From NCBI RefSeq assembly GCF_051535215.1, contig NZ_JBPPLY010000001.1, positions 124,001-188,000 of the forward strand: a stretch of 64,000 bases of DNA. Direction: 5' to 3'. The position numbers and the translations under genes are program-made. Below are positions 1-8,341 of this stretch, piece by piece (within the stretch, counting starts at the first letter, position 1; each line of letters starts with the position of its first letter). The DNA is from Nitrobacter sp051535215. Its GTDB lineage: Bacteria; Pseudomonadota; Alphaproteobacteria; Rhizobiales; Xanthobacteraceae. Under the pieces are notes generated by a model. The model was given only the letters and a program-made list of their open reading frames with translations. It ran no database searches and had not been told where the DNA came from.

Positions 1-490
1 TCAGGTGATAGGAATGCACGAAATAGGCGTGACGTCCTTTCGGCCCCAGCGGGAGGCCATCGAGCACCGGATGCTCATGTACCGGATCGAGTGTATTCCA
101 GCCCATATGCGGAATCTTCAGGCTCTCGTCGCGCGGCGAAATCTTTTCGACGTCGCCCGCGATCCAGTCGAGGCCGTCGGTCGTGACATGCTCCCTGCCC
201 CGCGTCGCCATCAGTTGCATCCCGACGCAAATGCCCAGGAATGGACGGGCCTTGTCGCGCACGACCTCCGTCAAAGCCTGGACCATGCCATCGAGCGCAT
301 CGAGTCCCCTGCGGCAATCGGCGAATGCGCCGACGCCGGGAAGCACCACGCGATCGGCCCGGAACACCATGTCCGGATCACGCGTCACCACGATCTTTTG
401 CAAACCCTCAATGCCGCGCGCCGCGCATTCGAACGCCTTCGCAGCCGAATGAAGATTGCCGGAGCCATAATCGATGATCGCTGCGGTCAC
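1..490 (-). CDS. hisH: Imidazole glycerol phosphate synthase glutaminase subunit HisH (partial)
   Basis: Glutaminase subunit that frees ammonia from glutamine and passes it to HisF to make imidazole glycerol phosphate in histidine biosynthesis. The protein starts at a GTG (488-490) and reads TAAIIDYGSGNLHS, the usual HisH N-terminus. The glutaminase nucleophile is the Cys of LGICVGMQL near residue 85. The C-terminal part, with the catalytic His and Glu, lies beyond the left window edge. Its GTG overlaps the stop of the DUF2628 gene as GTGA, so the two are probably translationally coupled in one his operon with hisB. Confidence 0.95.
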   Translation of the reverse strand, partial: MTAAIIDYGSGNLHSAAKAFECAARGIEGLQKIVVTRDPDMVFRADRVVLPGVGAFADCRRGLDALDGMVQALTEVVRDKARPFLGICVGMQLMATRGREHVTTDGLDWIAGDVEKISPRDESLKIPHMGWNTLDPVHEHPVLDGLPLGPKGRHAYFVHSYHL

Positions 491-996
491 CTCGGCATCC
501 CGGGTTGCGGAAACAGGCCGACAATGTCGCCACGCGGCAACGGCAGCGGCTGGCCACGGGTCGGCGGGGGCGCCCCGCGATCGACGGCCAACGGATCGAA
601 GTCCACCCCTCGCATCGCGGTCCAGCGATCGAAAAACCGCCGCTCGGCGGCCTCACGGTCATCTGCGACAATGACCCCGAGCTGACGCCACTTGCGCCGC
701 GACAGCGTCCAGCGCCGCAGGCTCGCCGCTTCCAGTCCCATCAGCACGGCGATGACGGCCATCACCGCGAAGCGTATTCCCCCGCCGGCACGCAGCAGCG
801 TCATCACGACTTCGAGCAGGATCGACAGGACCATATATCCGGCGAGCGCCAGCCAGAGCCTTTGATAAAGCAACCACAACGGACCGAACACGAAGGCCCA
901 GAACGAAAAGCCGTCACGAACGAACACGAACTGATCCGTGGTGCCGCGCACGTCCGTCCCCTCGGCAGGCGGCGCATGGACTGTATAGACCGGCAT
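487..996 (-). CDS. DUF2628 small membrane protein
   Basis: Protein of 169 residues with the DUF2628 pattern: an N-terminus MPVYTVHAPP, a short soluble part, then hydrophobic segments around residues 35-105 (FSFWAFVFGPLWLLYQRLW and the following stretch), and a basic, proline-rich C-terminal tail. Function unknown. It lies between hisB and hisH, a common place for this family in Nitrobacteraceae, and its stop overlaps the hisH start. The ATG at 994-996 was chosen because GGAGAG lies just upstream and the family starts MPVYTVHA; an in-frame TTG at 1023 is less likely. Confidence 0.85.
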   Translation of the reverse strand: MPVYTVHAPPAEGTDVRGTTDQFVFVRDGFSFWAFVFGPLWLLYQRLWLALAGYMVLSILLEVVMTLLRAGGGIRFAVMAVIAVLMGLEAASLRRWTLSRRKWRQLGVIVADDREAAERRFFDRWTAMRGVDFDPLAVDRGAPPPTRGQPLPLPRGDIVGLFPQPGMPR

Positions 997-1023
997 CTGC
1001 ACTCTCCGTCGACGACAGGACAA

Positions 1024-1617
1024 TCACCCGCCAAGCTGACCCTTTGTGGACGGCACTTCGCCCGCGGCGCGCGGATCGATCGCCACCGCTGCGCGAAGCG
1101 CCCGCGCCAGACCCTTGAAGCAGGATTCGGCGATATGATGACTGTTCTCGCCATATAGGGTCTCGACGTGCAAAGTCACGCCGGCATTGACCGCAAAGGC
1201 ATTGAACCATTCGCGCACCAGCTCGGTGTCGAATGCGCCTATCTTGTCGCGCGGAAATTCGACCCTGAAGACCAGCATCGGGCGCCCCGAAATGTCGATC
1301 ACAACACGGGACAGCGTCTCGTCCATGGGCATATGAACACCGGCATAGCGGGTGATGCCGGCCATGGTGCCGAGCGCCTGCTTCACCGCCTGCCCCAGCG
1401 CGATGCCGACATCTTCGGTGGTGTGGTGGTGGTCGACATGGAGGTCGCCGTCGGCCTTGACGGTGATGTCGATGCGCGAGTGGCGGGCGAGCAGATCCAG
1501 CATATGGTCGAAAAAGCCGATGCCGGTCGCAACGTCGGACACGCCGGAGCCGTCGAGGTTCACCGCGACCTCGATGTCGGTTTCCTTGGTTTTGCGCTTG
1601 ATGGTCGCCGTGCGCAT
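1024..1617 (-). CDS. hisB: Imidazoleglycerol-phosphate dehydratase HisB
   Basis: Manganese enzyme that dehydrates imidazole glycerol phosphate to imidazole acetol phosphate, the sixth step of histidine synthesis. At 197 residues it is the normal length for a monofunctional HisB. Metal-binding motifs are visible: FFDHML near residue 37, the HVDHHHTTEDVGI stretch near residue 60, and a second copy ending in GENSHHIAESCFKGLARALR near residue 155. It is the first gene of the leftward his operon in view and diverges from hslV. Confidence 0.97.
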   Translation of the reverse strand: MRTATIKRKTKETDIEVAVNLDGSGVSDVATGIGFFDHMLDLLARHSRIDITVKADGDLHVDHHHTTEDVGIALGQAVKQALGTMAGITRYAGVHMPMDETLSRVVIDISGRPMLVFRVEFPRDKIGAFDTELVREWFNAFAVNAGVTLHVETLYGENSHHIAESCFKGLARALRAAVAIDPRAAGEVPSTKGQLGG

Positions 1618-1839
1618 GAAATGAGCTCTCCGCGTCGCATAGGATCCGCCAAAAGGCGCTCAGGATCATAGGGATCCTGAAAGGGGCCCTTTTAACAGGC
1701 TCATGCTCCCTTCGCTACTGCGAGACGACGCCTTTTGCGGGAGTTCTTCGCACTATGGTGACCGGATTCCGCGACTTCGAACGCCGATTGAAACGCCGCG
1801 CCGCAATGTCTAAGTCTGGCGGATTACGAAGGGGTTCAG
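1618..1839. promoter_or_regulatory. Divergent hisB/hslV intergenic region
   Basis: A 222-base gap between divergent hisB and hslV must hold both promoters. A TTGAAA at about 1789 could be the -35 of hslV, but I see no convincing -10 element or heat-shock (RpoH) promoter. An AGGATC/GATCCT inverted repeat lies near 1661-1678. Confidence 0.35.
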
Positions 1840-2394
1840 ATGCAAGCATCACAGCCGGAGGTGTGGCACGGCACCACGATTCTGACGGTCCGCAAGGGCG
1901 GCAAGGTCGTCATCGGCGGAGACGGCCAGGTCTCGATCGGACAGACCGTCATCAAATCCAATGCGAAAAAGGTCCGGAAACTTGGCAAGGGCGACGTGAT
2001 CGGCGGGTTCGCCGGCGCCACCGCCGACGCCTTCACGCTGTTCGAGCGGCTGGAAAGCAAGCTCGAGCAATATCCCGGCCAGCTCACCCGCGCCGCGGTC
2101 GAACTCGCCAAGGACTGGCGCACCGACCGTTATCTGAGGCGGCTCGAAGCCATGATGCTCGTCGCAGACAAGGACGTGTCGTTGGTCCTGACTGGCACCG
2201 GTGACGTGCTCGAACCCGAGGCCGGCGTGATGGCCATCGGCTCCGGCGGAAACTATGCACTGTCCGCCGCGCGGGCGTTGATCGATTCCGACAAGGACGC
2301 GGAAACGATCGTCCGCCGCTCGCTCGATATCGCCGCCGACATCTGCGTTTATACCAACCGAAACCTGACCATCGAGACGCTGTCCACGGATTGA
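1840..2394 (+). CDS. hslV: ATP-dependent protease peptidase subunit HslV
   Basis: Proteasome-like threonine peptidase that forms a double ring capped by the HslU ATPase and degrades unfolded cytoplasmic proteins. The 184-residue protein has a short prosequence followed by HGTTILTVRK. Thr12 should become the catalytic N-terminal residue after processing. Other family marks are GGDGQVSIGQTV and IGGFAGATADAFTLFERLE. Its partner hslU lies 700 bases downstream on the same strand, with a DUF2585 gene in between, the usual order in this group. Confidence 0.97.
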   Translation: MQASQPEVWHGTTILTVRKGGKVVIGGDGQVSIGQTVIKSNAKKVRKLGKGDVIGGFAGATADAFTLFERLESKLEQYPGQLTRAAVELAKDWRTDRYLRRLEAMMLVADKDVSLVLTGTGDVLEPEAGVMAIGSGGNYALSAARALIDSDKDAETIVRRSLDIAADICVYTNRNLTIETLSTD

Positions 2395-2452
2395 GAGATG
2401 CCGAGCTTCCACATTCCGCCCGCTACCCCCACCGCTCGATGATGCGCGACGT

Positions 2453-3064
2453 ATGAGCGCTTTGACTGGTCAAACCGATCCCTTGCCGTCAACGAGCCTC
2501 TCGATCGGCAAAGGGATTGCAATCGCGCTCAGCCTGGTCCTGCTGCAAGGTGCAATTCTCTATGCCATGGGCCGCATCCCGATCTGCACCTGCGGTTACG
2601 TCAAGTTCTGGCACGGCGTTGTGCAGAGCTCCGAAAATTCGCAGCATCTCACCGACTGGTACACATTCTCCCACATCATCCACGGATTTCTGTTTTACGG
2701 CGCGACGTGGCTGATCCTGCCACGCGCTCCGTGGATTACCCGTCTGCTGATCGCGATAACGATCGAAGGCGCATGGGAGATCGTCGAGAATTCGCCCTGG
2801 ATCATCGATCGCTATCGCGCCGCGACGATTTCACTGGACTACTACGGCGACAGCATCGTCAATTCTTTATCCGACACTCTGGCCATGATCGCGGGATTCG
2901 TGCTTGCGCGCAAACTGCCGATTGCCTTGACGATCCTACTGGCAGTCGCGTTTGAAGTGCTGGTGGGACTGCATATCCGCGACAACCTGACACTCAACGT
3001 CATCATGCTGATTCACCCATTCGAAGCCATCCGGCACTGGCAGGCCGGACCGCCCATCATTTGA
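2453..3064 (+). CDS. DUF2585 (UPF0314) membrane protein
   Basis: Protein of 203 residues resembling the DUF2585/UPF0314 family, which is almost confined to Rhizobiales and has no known function. It has an N-terminal membrane segment (about 18-40), the conserved stretch around CTCGYVKFWHGVVQSSENSQH (about 48-68), a second hydrophobic stretch with SHIIHGFLFYG, the motif EGAWEIVENSP, and a C-terminal hydrophobic pair. It lies between hslV and hslU on the same strand and is probably co-transcribed with them, although a link to proteolysis is not established. Confidence 0.88.
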   Translation: MSALTGQTDPLPSTSLSIGKGIAIALSLVLLQGAILYAMGRIPICTCGYVKFWHGVVQSSENSQHLTDWYTFSHIIHGFLFYGATWLILPRAPWITRLLIAITIEGAWEIVENSPWIIDRYRAATISLDYYGDSIVNSLSDTLAMIAGFVLARKLPIALTILLAVAFEVLVGLHIRDNLTLNVIMLIHPFEAIRHWQAGPPII

Positions 3065-3103
3065 CCGCTTGTCTCCGCAACGATCCAACCTATCTTCGAG
3101 ATC

Positions 3104-4405
3104 ATGATGCACTTCTCTCCTCGCGAAATCGTTTCCGAACTCGACCGTTTCATCGTCGGCCAGACCGACGCCAAGCGCGCCGTCTCCATAGCCTTGCGCA
3201 ATCGCTGGCGGCGCCAGCAGTTGACCGGACCGCTGCGCGAGGAAGTGCTGCCGAAAAACATCCTGATGATCGGCCCGACCGGCGTCGGCAAGACCGAGAT
3301 CGCGCGGCGTCTGGCCAAGCTGGCGAACGCACCGTTCCTCAAGGTCGAAGCGACGAAGTTCACCGAAGTCGGATATGTCGGACGCGACGTCGAACAGATC
3401 GTTCGCGACCTCGTGGAGGTTGCGATCAACCAGACCCGCGAGCGCAAGCGCAAGGACGTTCAGGCGCGCGCCCAGCTTGCCGCCGAAGAACGCGTGCTCG
3501 ACGCGCTCGTGGGAGCTAATTCCAGCGCTGCCACCCGCGATTCCTTTCGCAAGAAGCTGCGGGCCGGCGAGCTCAACGACAAGGAAATCGAGATCGAGAC
3601 GCAATCCTCCGGCGGTGCACCGATGTTCGAGATTCCGGGAATGCCCGGCGCGCAGGTGGGCGCGATCTCGATCGGCGATATTTTCGGCAAGATGGGCGGG
3701 CGAACCAAGACCCGCCGGCTGTCCGTGGAAGATTCCCATGAAATCCTGGTCAATGAGGAATCCGACAAGCTTCTCGACAGCGACCAGCTTACCCAGGAGG
3801 CGGTCGCCGCCGTTGAGAACAACGGCATCGTGTTTCTCGACGAGATCGACAAGATCTGCGTGCGGGACGGCCGCAGCGGGGGCGACGTGTCGCGCGAAGG
3901 CGTACAGCGCGACCTGCTGCCGCTGATCGAGGGAACGACGGTCTCCACCAAGCACGGCGCGGTCAAGACCGACCACATCCTGTTCATCGCCTCGGGCGCG
4001 TTTCACATCGCCAAGCCGTCGGACCTGCTGCCCGAATTGCAGGGCCGGCTGCCGATCCGCGTCGAACTGGATGCTCTGACGCGCGACGACATGCGGCGCA
4101 TCCTGACCGAACCGGAGGCCTCGCTTCTCAAGCAGTATATCGCGTTGATGCAGACCGAAGGGGTCACGCTCGACTTCTCCGACGACGCCATCGATGCGCT
4201 TGCGGATATTGCGGTCGCTGTGAATTCCACGGTCGAGAATATCGGCGCGCGACGGCTGCAGACGGTGATGGAGCGGGTGCTCGACGATGTTTCGTTCTCG
4301 GCGCCCGATCGAAATGGAGAGACGGTTCGTATCGACGCCGCATACGTTCAGAAGCACGTCGGCGATCTGGCCAAGAACGCCGATCTGAGCAGATTCATTC
4401 TCTAG
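3104..4405 (+). CDS. hslU: ATP-dependent protease ATPase subunit HslU
   Basis: AAA+ unfoldase that recognises substrates and feeds them to HslV. The protein has 433 residues, with Walker A GPTGVGKTE at 57-65, Walker B IVFLDEIDKI near 245, and the intermediate domain between them. The C-terminus ADLSRFIL is the tail that inserts into HslV and activates it. Two consecutive ATG codons (3104, 3107) are possible starts. The stop codon lies inside the first arm of a 10-base inverted repeat that belongs to a dispersed repeat. Confidence 0.97.
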   Translation: MMHFSPREIVSELDRFIVGQTDAKRAVSIALRNRWRRQQLTGPLREEVLPKNILMIGPTGVGKTEIARRLAKLANAPFLKVEATKFTEVGYVGRDVEQIVRDLVEVAINQTRERKRKDVQARAQLAAEERVLDALVGANSSAATRDSFRKKLRAGELNDKEIEIETQSSGGAPMFEIPGMPGAQVGAISIGDIFGKMGGRTKTRRLSVEDSHEILVNEESDKLLDSDQLTQEAVAAVENNGIVFLDEIDKICVRDGRSGGDVSREGVQRDLLPLIEGTTVSTKHGAVKTDHILFIASGAFHIAKPSDLLPELQGRLPIRVELDALTRDDMRRILTEPEASLLKQYIALMQTEGVTLDFSDDAIDALADIAVAVNSTVENIGARRLQTVMERVLDDVSFSAPDRNGETVRIDAAYVQKHVGDLAKNADLSRFIL

Positions 4406-4503
4406 AGTCTGATTCAACTGCGGTGAACCAGACTCTAGCCATATCTTTTTGATCGAGCATGATCTTATCCGAAAACCGGTTTCCACTTTTCGGGATCATG
4501 CTC
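4402..4503. repeat. Dispersed palindromic repeat, family A copy 1
   Basis: Non-coding element between convergent hslU and smr. It starts with the inverted repeat CTAGAGTCTG (4402-4411) / CAGACTCTAG (4429-4438). A second fold follows in which AGCATGATC near 4456 pairs with GATCATGCT at the end around CCGAAAACCGG. The second half recurs almost exactly at 30283-30333. It may also act as a bidirectional terminator. Confidence 0.8.
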
Positions 4504-5086
4504 TAAAACTCCGCGCCCGTCGCAAGCGGACGTAAAGCGCGCCCTCGCCGCCATGACCGACATGCGCCTCGTCGAAGCCGACGACCAGCGAGCGGAATTC
4601 CGGTAGCGCGAGCCATTGCGGGACCTGCCGCCGAAGCACGCCGCGTCCGGAGTCCGGATCGGCGGCGCGGCCCTTGCCGGTGATGACGAGCACGAAGGTC
4701 AGACCATCGCCTGAGGCGCTCTGCAGAAAACGCAGCAGGGCGCGGTGCGCCCGTGTCTGCGTCATGCCGTGCAGGTCGATCCGGGCGTCGATGTCTTTCC
4801 GTCCCCGCGACAGTTGCGATCGCTCGCGGCGGGTGAGCGGCGTCTGTGGCTGAGCTTTGGTCTTTTTGCCTTTCGCGACATCGGGTGCCGCCGGTCTTTG
4901 CGCGGAAGCGGACGCTGTCGTGATGCCTGATGTCTCGCGCAGCGCCACGGAAGCTCCAGCCGGCCGAGAGCGTTTGCGTAACGGTTTCGCCTGCGCGGCG
5001 ACGCTCTCCCACAACTGACGTTCGGCATCGGTAAGAACGCGTTGGCGGCGCGGTCGTGTAGGGGTATCCGGCGAGGGGCGTTTCAT
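4496..5086 (-). CDS. Smr domain protein
   Basis: Protein of 196 residues whose C-terminal half (about 100-190) is an Smr (MutS2-type small nuclease) domain: IDLHGMTQTRAH, VLVITGKG and the late stretch GEGALYVRLRRAR. The N-terminal half is basic and low in order. Smr domains nick or cleave nucleic acids, but the substrate here is unknown. The start ATG (5084-5086) overlaps the mltA stop as ATGA, so smr is probably translationally coupled to mltA. A longer in-frame start at 5104 is less likely. Confidence 0.9.
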   Translation of the reverse strand: MKRPSPDTPTRPRRQRVLTDAERQLWESVAAQAKPLRKRSRPAGASVALRETSGITTASASAQRPAAPDVAKGKKTKAQPQTPLTRRERSQLSRGRKDIDARIDLHGMTQTRAHRALLRFLQSASGDGLTFVLVITGKGRAADPDSGRGVLRRQVPQWLALPEFRSLVVGFDEAHVGHGGEGALYVRLRRARSFRA

Positions 5087-6564
5087 CGGATCGGGCGATG
5101 CCAACGCCGGCGGTGATGACGCGGCCGCTGACGATCGGATCTGACTTCGGGCCGCATCACCGGAGACGGAGCGGCTGCCGGGGACTCGGTTTTTGCCGCC
5201 GGCACGGCAGCAGCCCCAGCCGGCTTCGCGGCTGGGGACACGGGTGAGGATGTGGACTGCTGCGTGGCGGCCTTGAGGCCGTCCGGCTTCCGATCCTTCT
5301 GCGGAAACAGCTTTGCGATTCTTGCCGATGGCCGCTTTTCCGGAAGCGGCATGGTTCTGCCGCTCACCGCGGGATCGAGGCTATTCGGGACCAGCATCAC
5401 GAAATGCATATTGTGGCGCAGGCGCCCCGATACGCGGCCTGCTTCCGGACCTGCTCCGAAGTAAAGGTCGGCGCGGGCCGGGCCGACGATTGCCGAGCCG
5501 GTATCCTGCGCAATCATCAGCCGATGAAAGGGGGTTTTCGCCTGTTCGGATTCGATCGGCAATTCGCCTTCGATGAAAAACGGCGTGCCGTAGACGTGCA
5601 GCGATTTATCGACGGCAATCGACCGGCCGGGCGCAAGCGGCACGCCCTGCGCGCCGACCGCCTCGTCATTGTCCGAGAGCTTCACCTCGTGGAAGAAGAC
5701 ATACGACCGGTTTTGGCGGCGCAACTCCCTGGCTCCATCCGGGTTTTCAGTCATCCACTGCCTGATTCGCTGCATCGACATCTGATCCTTCGGGATGATG
5801 TTGCGCTCGATCAGAATACGGCCGACGGCGGTATAGGGATATCCGTTATAGGAATCATAGTTGATGCGCAGCGTCGAGCCGTCCTCAAGACGAACGCGCG
5901 CCGAGCCCTGGATTTGCGTGAAGAGAAGATCGGTCTGGCTCTTGAGCCAGCAGATTTCAAGGCCGCGGCCCGCGATCGCGCCATCCTCGATTTCAGCGCG
6001 GTCATAGTAGGGGACAAGCTTTCGGCGGCCGATCTTGCGATATACGGGTCCGCTGTTCGGCAGGCTCGGCGCGCTCTGCGTGAACCCCCGGACGAAAAGA
6101 TTCGAGGGACGCCGGTAAACCGGCACGGTGTAGACGTCCGTTCGGGTGCGCGACCCGTCGATGATCGGCTCGTAATAGCCCGTCACAAAACCGTCGGCTT
6201 CGCCGAGACGCGAAATCCGTACCGGCCGGAATCGGCTTTCGAAGAAGGCGCGGGCACTGGCATCTTTCGATATGTCGGCCATGGTCGCGGCGCGGCACGG
6301 CTCCCGCAACGACGCGCCCAGCGCTTTCTGACCGGCGGCCGGGGGCTGCCGCGCGGTTACCGCATGGCAACTCCTGCGAAAGGTCCTGAATGCTTCAAGA
6401 TGATCGTCGTCTTTCCAGCCGGCGATGTCGCCCCATGCCGCCGGAATATATTGACCGCCGGCGATCTCGAGCGGCCAGACCGGATGACGAGGGACATGCC
6501 GGGCTTCAACCGCGGCAGGCGCAAGAACGGCGGCGATGCAAAATACGACCGCGCACCATTTCAA
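5083..6564 (-). CDS. mltA: Membrane-bound lytic murein transglycosylase A family protein MltA
   Basis: Peptidoglycan lytic transglycosylase that cleaves the MurNAc-GlcNAc bond to give 1,6-anhydro ends. The protein has 493 residues: signal peptide (about 1-22, ending AAVEA), the MltA domain with FVTGYYEP and VFFHE, then the 3D domain with AQDTGSAI containing the catalytic Asp. The last 100 residues are a Pro/Ala/Arg-rich tail. I place the start at a TTG (6562-6564), 10 bases after the upstream stop, because it gives a clean signal peptide. ATG codons at 6651 and 6690 would overlap the upstream gene heavily. Confidence 0.88.
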   Translation of the reverse strand: MKWCAVVFCIAAVLAPAAVEARHVPRHPVWPLEIAGGQYIPAAWGDIAGWKDDDHLEAFRTFRRSCHAVTARQPPAAGQKALGASLREPCRAATMADISKDASARAFFESRFRPVRISRLGEADGFVTGYYEPIIDGSRTRTDVYTVPVYRRPSNLFVRGFTQSAPSLPNSGPVYRKIGRRKLVPYYDRAEIEDGAIAGRGLEICWLKSQTDLLFTQIQGSARVRLEDGSTLRINYDSYNGYPYTAVGRILIERNIIPKDQMSMQRIRQWMTENPDGARELRRQNRSYVFFHEVKLSDNDEAVGAQGVPLAPGRSIAVDKSLHVYGTPFFIEGELPIESEQAKTPFHRLMIAQDTGSAIVGPARADLYFGAGPEAGRVSGRLRHNMHFVMLVPNSLDPAVSGRTMPLPEKRPSARIAKLFPQKDRKPDGLKAATQQSTSSPVSPAAKPAGAAAVPAAKTESPAAAPSPVMRPEVRSDRQRPRHHRRRWHRPIR

Positions 6565-6574
6565 CCGAGAAAGA

Positions 6575-7279
6575 TCAGCCGGCGCTTCCGGTGCCAACCA
6601 GTTTCCAGTTCGGATCGCGCGAAGCGATATCGCGGGCAAACGTCCAAACATCGGTGATATCGGAAATCTTCTCAGGGTTTCCGTCGACAATTGCCCCCGA
6701 CTTGTCGCGCGTGATCGAAATCATCTGCGAGATGAAGCGAACGGTCAGTTGCTCCGCGCCGTCGCGCAATTCCGCACCGATCAGTTCCACTTTGTCGATC
6801 GAAACAAACCGCGTTTCCGTCTGCTGTTCGAGCTTCTCCCGGTCCTTGATGGCGGCGTCAAAGCTTTCATAGACGTCCGTCGACAGCAAGTCCTTCAAGG
6901 TCCGGCGATCGCCGTTGGCGAACGCCAGCACAATCATTTCGTAGGCGCTGCGCGCGCCGCTGAGGAAATGCTTCGGATCGAAGGACGAATCCTGAGCCGC
7001 GATGGCCTCGAGCCCGAGGGCGAGGGGCGTGCCGGGCTCAGCCAGACTTTTCCAGCGCTCGGATGCAGACGTCACGTCGGGCGCGGGCCCCGACGGCGCC
7101 TGATCGATCACGGCGCCCGGTACCGGAACGACATTGTTGTCCTTCGTGCCATGCAGGACTTCGCGCGTCGCACGGTCGTAAGGCGGACGCTCACTTCCGG
7201 TGCGCTGTCCCAGGACGCTGCGCAGACGCAGGAAGATAAAAACCGCCAGCGCCAGAAAAATGATGGTGTAAATATCCAC
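6575..7279 (-). CDS. Tim44/TimA family adaptor protein
   Basis: Protein of 234 residues with an N-terminal membrane anchor (about 4-20, IYTIIFLALAVFIFLRL) and a C-terminal Tim44-like domain (about 90-230; FLSGARSAYEMIVLAFANGD, then DVWTFARD). Mitochondrial Tim44 tethers Hsp70 to the import channel. In bacteria the family is thought to be an inner-membrane adaptor, but its partner is unknown. The GTG at 7277-7279 fits the family N-terminus; an ATG at 7342 would add an unlikely acidic leader. It heads the Tim44-mltA-smr operon. Confidence 0.87.
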   Translation of the reverse strand: MDIYTIIFLALAVFIFLRLRSVLGQRTGSERPPYDRATREVLHGTKDNNVVPVPGAVIDQAPSGPAPDVTSASERWKSLAEPGTPLALGLEAIAAQDSSFDPKHFLSGARSAYEMIVLAFANGDRRTLKDLLSTDVYESFDAAIKDREKLEQQTETRFVSIDKVELIGAELRDGAEQLTVRFISQMISITRDKSGAIVDGNPEKISDITDVWTFARDIASRDPNWKLVGTGSAG

Positions 7280-7738
7280 TTCGTCTTCACTTTCTGATCG
7301 GTCTGGTTCTCGTCCGGCGAACGAAGGTCCAGCGGGGGTCACAGGTTCGCATCAGACGGCGTCGATAATGTAGGTATGATATCCAATCCGGCCAAGGGCG
7401 CGTTTTAGCATAACGAACGTGATCGGGAGTTGTCTCCCTAACTGCCATCTCAAAAGAATGATAGCCCGTTTCCGATCAAAGGGGAAATCGGATTGCGGGA
7501 AGAAAACGCGTTCCTTCAACAGTTTAAGTCGCCAGGCCGTGCAACCTGCGGCATTTTTTCCGAAACCTCCGAGGCTAAACGTGATGAGTGACCTCCGCCA
7601 AGGACCGCCCGAGGGTCCCGCCGTCCTTGTGGACAGCGGCAGGCTTGTGATAGCCACTCGCGGCGGCGCGGCAATTTGCCCCTTCAAGCAAGCCAATCAT
7701 TCCCCGACTTCGCTTGAACGTTTCAGGAGAGACATCCA
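7280..7738. promoter_or_regulatory. Divergent Tim44-like/secB intergenic region
   Basis: A 459-base gap between divergent genes must contain both promoters. It holds a small GGGAG/CTCCC hairpin at 7425-7438. A good ribosome binding site (AGGAGAG, about 7724) precedes secB. No further gene was convincing. Confidence 0.4.
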
Positions 7739-8224
7739 ATGACCAACGGCAACGGCACACCTCCCGAGGCGGGCCCTTCACCACAGTTGAATGTGCTGGC
7801 TCAATACACCAAGGATCTCTCTTTCGAGAATCCCAATGCGCCCGCCTCGCTTGCCCCGCAGCAATCGCCCCCTTCGATCAGCGTTCAAATCAATGTCGGC
7901 GCCACCAATGTCGCGGAAAACGACTACGAGGTGGTGCTCAAGGTCGAAGGTAAGGCCGAACATACCGGCAAGCTGATGTTCAGTTTCGAACTGGCCTATG
8001 CGGGCGTGTTCCGGATCGTCAACGTTCCCCAGGAAAACCTGCATCCGCTGGTCATGATCGAATGCCCGCGGCTGTTGTTCCCGTTCGCGCGCGAAATCGT
8101 TGCGACGGTGGTTCGCGAGGGGGGATTCCCGCCGCTGATGCTCGATCCGATCGATTTTGTGAGCCTGTACCGGCAAAACATGGAACGCCAGGCGGCGCAA
8201 CAGCAGCAACAACAGCCAAGCTGA
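7739..8224 (+). CDS. secB: Protein-export chaperone SecB
   Basis: Tetrameric cytoplasmic chaperone that keeps preproteins unfolded and delivers them to SecA. The 161-residue protein matches the alphaproteobacterial family: LAQYTKDLSFENPNAP near residue 18, the core INVGATNVAENDYEVVLKVEG, ECPRLLFPFAREIVA, and the LDPIDFVSLYRQ helix, ending in a Gln-rich tail. AGGAGAG lies upstream of the ATG. It stands alone on the plus strand beside dnaQ, coaE and maf, an origin-proximal neighbourhood shared with Caulobacter. Confidence 0.97.
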   Translation: MTNGNGTPPEAGPSPQLNVLAQYTKDLSFENPNAPASLAPQQSPPSISVQINVGATNVAENDYEVVLKVEGKAEHTGKLMFSFELAYAGVFRIVNVPQENLHPLVMIECPRLLFPFAREIVATVVREGGFPPLMLDPIDFVSLYRQNMERQAAQQQQQQPS

Positions 8225-8269
8225 AGCTCCGATCTAGTTGATGGGTTTCCTGACGCGAACTGGTTTACA

Positions 8270-8291
8270 CCCTCGGGCCCAAGCCCGAGGG
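8270..8291. terminator. Hairpin between convergent secB and dnaQ
   Basis: Perfect 9-base inverted repeat CCCTCGGGC/GCCCGAGGG with a 4-base loop, about 45 bases after secB and 50 bases after dnaQ. No clear T-run follows, so it may be a weak or bidirectional terminator. Confidence 0.6.
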
Positions 8292-8341
8292 CATGTTTCG
8301 CTCGAAACCGCCTAAGCTCTTCGGCTTGGTCCCGGCCTGCT

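Noticed and set aside
1755..2204. 149-codon frame overlapping hslV in another frame
   Set aside because: Its Arg-rich product is a frame-shifted shadow of hslV.
2936..4486. 516-codon open frame opposite hslU
   Set aside because: It is the antisense shadow of a well-conserved hslU; the predicted protein has no recognisable domain.
7352..7696. 114-codon minus-strand open frame in the Tim44-secB gap
   Set aside because: No ribosome binding site or recognisable domain, and it spans the region where both promoters should be.
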